64,000 bases of DNA, taken from Streptomyces cadmiisoli (lineage in GTDB: Bacteria; Actinomycetota; Actinomycetes; Streptomycetales; Streptomycetaceae). The DNA lies in the NCBI RefSeq assembly GCF_003261055.1, contig NZ_CP030073.1, positions 1,054,001 through 1,118,000 on the forward strand, read 5' to 3'. The position numbers and the translations under genes were made by a program. This document shows, piece by piece, positions 62,858 through 64,000 of this stretch (position 1 is its first letter; the number at the start of each line of letters is the position of its first letter). A model generated the notes under the pieces. It did no database searches, was not told where the DNA came from, and saw only the letters and a program-made list of their open reading frames with translations.

Positions 62858-63075
62858 GAGCAGCCACGGGAGATCGTCCCCGGCTCCCCGGTCCGCCATG
62901 AGGCGCACGGTATGCACCGGTGCCCGGACCGGGGCGGGGGACGGACGACGCAGCGGCACCGCTTCCCCGGGGGAGGAGTGCCGCTGTCCGACGTGCGGCC
63001 TCCACGTCGAACGGCCCGTGCCCGGCTGCTCCCGGCGGGGCGGTCGGCGCGTACCCGGTGGCTCCCGTCCGGCCG

Positions 63076-64000
63076 TCAGGCGAGCCGGTCGATGAGGATC
63101 ATCGCCACGTCGTCCGACAGGGGTCCGCCGGTGTGCCGGATCAGTGCCTGGTGCAGTTCGTCGAGGTACTCGCGCGGAGTCGTAGCGGCGGGAATCCGTT
63201 CCATCGTCTCCGGCAGCGGGAAGAAGCGGCTGTCGCGGTCGCGGGCCTCGATCACACCGTCGGTGTAGAGCAGCAGCCGGTCGCCGGGCAGGAACGGATG
63301 GCTCTCGGATGTGACGGGCGGGCCGGGGACGAGGTCGCCCAGGCCGAGCGGCGGCTGGGGAGCGCTCGGCATCAGGGCCAGGGCCTTGCCCTGATGCAAC
63401 AGGTACGGCGGCGGATGGCCGCGGTTCACCAGCCGGACCACGTGATCGGCCGGCACCTGTGCCATGAGGGCGGTGGTGAATCCCTCCATCAGGACTTGCT
63501 CGGGGTAGGCACCGGGCAATGCCGCCTCGCGCCGGAGTGCGGCCTCGCAGCGGTCCATGACCTCCTGGAGATCCGCCGTGTAGTGCGAGGCCTCCCGGAA
63601 CGCCCCCAGTACGGCCGCGACCGCGCGCACGGCGCTGAGCCCTTTGCCCCGGACGTCGCCGACGATCAGCCGGACGCCGTACCGCGTCTGCACCGCGTCG
63701 TACAGATCCCCGCCGATCTGGGCCTCCGCCTCCGCCGTGAGGCACAGGCCCGCCGCCCACACCGGGCCGAGGCGCTCGGGGAAGGGCCGCAGGACCACCT
63801 CCTGCGCCGCGAGGGCGACCCGGCGGATCTGGTCGAGCTCGCTCTGCCTGCGCCTGCGCACCGCCCGGCTCAGCAGGACTCCGGCCAGCGACACCACGAG
63901 CAGGCCCAGGAAATTGCCGGTGACCAAAGGGGTGCCCCACGCCTCGTTGACGGTGGCGGTGATCACGCTCACGGCCAGGGCGACGGCCGCGGCGGCGAGG
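63076..64000 (-). CDS. membrane SpoIIE-type PP2C phosphatase (5' truncated)
   Basis: The frame stays open to the window end, so the N-terminus is missing. Visible: a membrane segment (AVALAVSVITATV), a second one (LLVVSLAGVLLSRAV), then a SpoIIE/RsbU domain with EAEAQIGGDLYDAVQ, LIVGDVRGKGLSAVRAVA, LVNRGHPPPYLL, LYTDGVIEARD and GPLSDDVAMILI. Dephosphorylates an anti-anti-sigma protein by family rule. Confidence 0.93.
   Translation of the reverse strand, partial: LAAAAVALAVSVITATVNEAWGTPLVTGNFLGLLVVSLAGVLLSRAVRRRRQSELDQIRRVALAAQEVVLRPFPERLGPVWAAGLCLTAEAEAQIGGDLYDAVQTRYGVRLIVGDVRGKGLSAVRAVAAVLGAFREASHYTADLQEVMDRCEAALRREAALPGAYPEQVLMEGFTTALMAQVPADHVVRLVNRGHPPPYLLHQGKALALMPSAPQPPLGLGDLVPGPPVTSESHPFLPGDRLLLYTDGVIEARDRDSRFFPLPETMERIPAATTPREYLDELHQALIRHTGGPLSDDVAMILIDRLA

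Overview
The window looks like a piece of a Streptomyces chromosome (or a very close relative). It is strongly G+C rich, uses GTG starts freely, and has promoters of the TTGACN-N17-TAGRRT type. It encodes a mycothione reductase, an SsgA-like sporulation protein, a sugar ABC importer without its own ATPase, and F420/FMN-type oxidoreductases. I see no rRNA, tRNA, CRISPR array, insertion sequence or phage gene. The window starts inside an AraC-family gene and ends inside a SpoIIE-type phosphatase gene.

Layout. (1) 0.8-6.6 kb: a complete dTDP-L-rhamnose cassette (rfbC, rfbD, rfbB, rfbA) with one glycosyltransferase and a MarR regulator, but no aglycone pathway. (2) 7-15.1 kb: LacI regulator, sugar ABC importer, GH1 beta-glucosidase and GH31 alpha-xylosidase, which suits uptake and cleavage of alpha-xylosylated (xyloglucan-type) oligosaccharides. 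(3) 15.2-16.9 kb: MFS exporter and a muconolactone-isomerase-like protein. (4) 17.3-29.1 kb: a dormancy/hypoxia island with a cNMP-domain protein, two universal stress proteins, a DosS/OsdK-like two-GAF histidine kinase, a DosR/OsdR-like regulator, a PPOX-family flavoprotein, phosphoketolase, a STAS protein and a PAS-GAF-PP2C phosphatase. Six intergenic copies of the dyad GGNCCG-NN-CGGCCC precede these genes. (5) 29.4-36.5 kb: secreted serine protease, then a MarR-controlled block with an LLM flavoenzyme, an LLM-like/FAD-oxidase fusion and a divergent MFS exporter. (6) 36.7-41.1 kb: two related small secreted proteins around a TetR gene, an SsgA-like protein, a MarR gene and a 65-residue Cys-rich protein behind a 34-bp dyad. 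(7) 41.2-51.9 kb: benzoylformate-decarboxylase operon, then several regulator/enzyme pairs with very clear operators (TetR with an NAD(P)-binding protein, MarR with an FMN reductase, TetR with a conserved unknown), and a membrane WD40 pair.

(8) 52.6-58.2 kb: the most unusual locus, seven genes on the + strand each joined to the next by a 4-bp GTGA/ATGA overlap. They encode a sulfotransferase, a 66-residue protein, an unrecognised protein, an ATP-grasp ligase, an NAD-dependent epimerase, a second sulfotransferase-like protein and a PhyH-type dioxygenase. This reads as a compact, apparently undescribed biosynthetic operon for a sulfated small molecule. (9) 58.4-64 kb: thiol/redox defence with mycothione reductase, OhrR, a VOC protein and a second flavoprotein disulfide reductase, then the partial phosphatase.

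The common theme is local control: six MarR, three TetR, one LacI and one AraC regulator, most beside a clear dyad that overlaps a promoter. Functions come from recognised motifs and family resemblance read by eye; no database search was possible.
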